Shown here: piece after piece, positions 63,641-64,000 of the stretch
Position numbering within the stretch: position 1 is the stretch's first letter
How the letters are laid out: the number at the start of each line of letters is the position of its first letter
Assembly (NCBI RefSeq): GCF_020510565.1
Contig: NZ_CP075189.1
Location: forward strand, 310,001 to 374,000
Origin: Ferribacterium limneticum
GTDB taxonomy: Bacteria > Pseudomonadota > Gammaproteobacteria > Burkholderiales > Rhodocyclaceae
Direction: 5' to 3'
Length of the DNA: 64,000 nucleotides
The notes under the pieces: model-generated
Databases searched by the model: none
What the model saw: the letters and a program-made list of their open reading frames with translations, nothing else
What the model was told of the DNA's origin: nothing
Position numbers and translations under genes: made by a program

Positions 63641-64000
63641 ATGCGTCACCGCAATGGACTTCGCAAACTGAACCGTACCAGCAGCCATCGCCTGGCGATG
63701 CTGCGCAACATGACCGTTTCCCTGCTCAAGCACGAGGCTATCAAGACCACCGTGCCGAAGGCAAAGGAACTGCGCCGTGTTGTTGAACCGATGATTACTC
63801 TCGGCAAGACCCCGACGCTGGCAAACAAGCGTCTGGCCTTTGACCGTCTGCGCGACCGCGACATCGTGGTCAAGCTGTTCGCCGAAATCGGCCCGCGTTA
63901 TGCAACCCGTCCGGGTGGCTACCTTCGTATTCTGAAGTGTGGCTTCCGCGTCGGCGATAACGCACCGATGGCGTTTGTTGAGCTGGTCGACCGTCCGGAG
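63641..64000 (+). CDS. rplQ: 50S ribosomal protein L17 (3' end outside window)
   Basis: 120 codons without a stop, starting [20 protein letters not shown] and reaching [14 protein letters not shown] at the edge. Related proteins are about 130 aa, so few residues are missing. GAAAGGATTAACC precedes the ATG. It is the last gene of the alpha group. Confidence 0.97.
   Translation, partial: MRHRNGLRKLNRTSSHRLAMLRNMTVSLLKHEAIKTTVPKAKELRRVVEPMITLGKTPTLANKRLAFDRLRDRDIVVKLFAEIGPRYATRPGGYLRILKCGFRVGDNAPMAFVELVDRPE

Overview
The window reads as chromosomal DNA of a betaproteobacterium. The S10, spc and alpha ribosomal clusters, the tRNA-tufB-tRNA-secE-nusG-rpl-rpoBC-str order, two tuf copies and the dacC, transaminase, ybeD, lipB, lipA block all fit. 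The GC-rich codon use, the PilZ- and GAF-type proteins and the respiratory c-type cytochrome make a Rhodocyclales organism (Dechloromonas-like) my best guess. That placement is inference from gene order and protein character, not from a search.

Left part (1-31.4 kb), mixed metabolism. It opens with the 5' three-quarters of a GNAT-PilZ fusion gene on the minus strand. A branched-chain amino acid ABC operon (livK-H-M-G-F) with a trailing rRNA methyltransferase follows. Next come a ferredoxin-type reductase divergent from an epimerase-like gene, then hemJ and an RlmL-type methyltransferase, an acetyl-CoA hydrolase/transferase with a small Cys/His-rich partner, and two exported envelope proteins. 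On the minus strand lies nhaR-dacC-dat-ybeD-lipB-lipA (lipoate and cell-wall functions). On the plus strand lie htpX and a heavy-metal RND efflux operon that ends in a PII-like gene. A GAF-only protein, a helical unknown, a VOC protein, lgt, ilvD and a LysE-type exporter complete this part.

Right part (31.4-64 kb), the information-processing superoperon. A small cytochrome c gene ends at a clear terminator. A consensus promoter then starts tRNA-Tyr, tRNA-Gly, tRNA-Thr, tufB, tRNA-Trp, secE, nusG, rplKAJL, rpoBC, rpsL, rpsG, fusA, tufA and the S10/spc/alpha genes through rplQ, which is cut by the window end. Structured leaders sit before rplK, rplJ, rpoB and rpsG, and internal promoter-like sites precede rplC and rplN.

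Main points for a second look: a roughly 31-bp dispersed repeat found at all three convergent gene junctions and inside three genes; an alanine/lysine-rich helical tail on the branched-chain amino acid binding lipoprotein; the acyltransferase-PilZ fusion; a PII-like protein translationally coupled to a metal efflux pump; a shared extended -10/discriminator at ribosomal promoters; and a promoter whose -10 lies in the loop of a terminator. I found no CRISPR array, insertion sequence, prophage or rRNA gene. No stretch over 300 bases lacks a gene.
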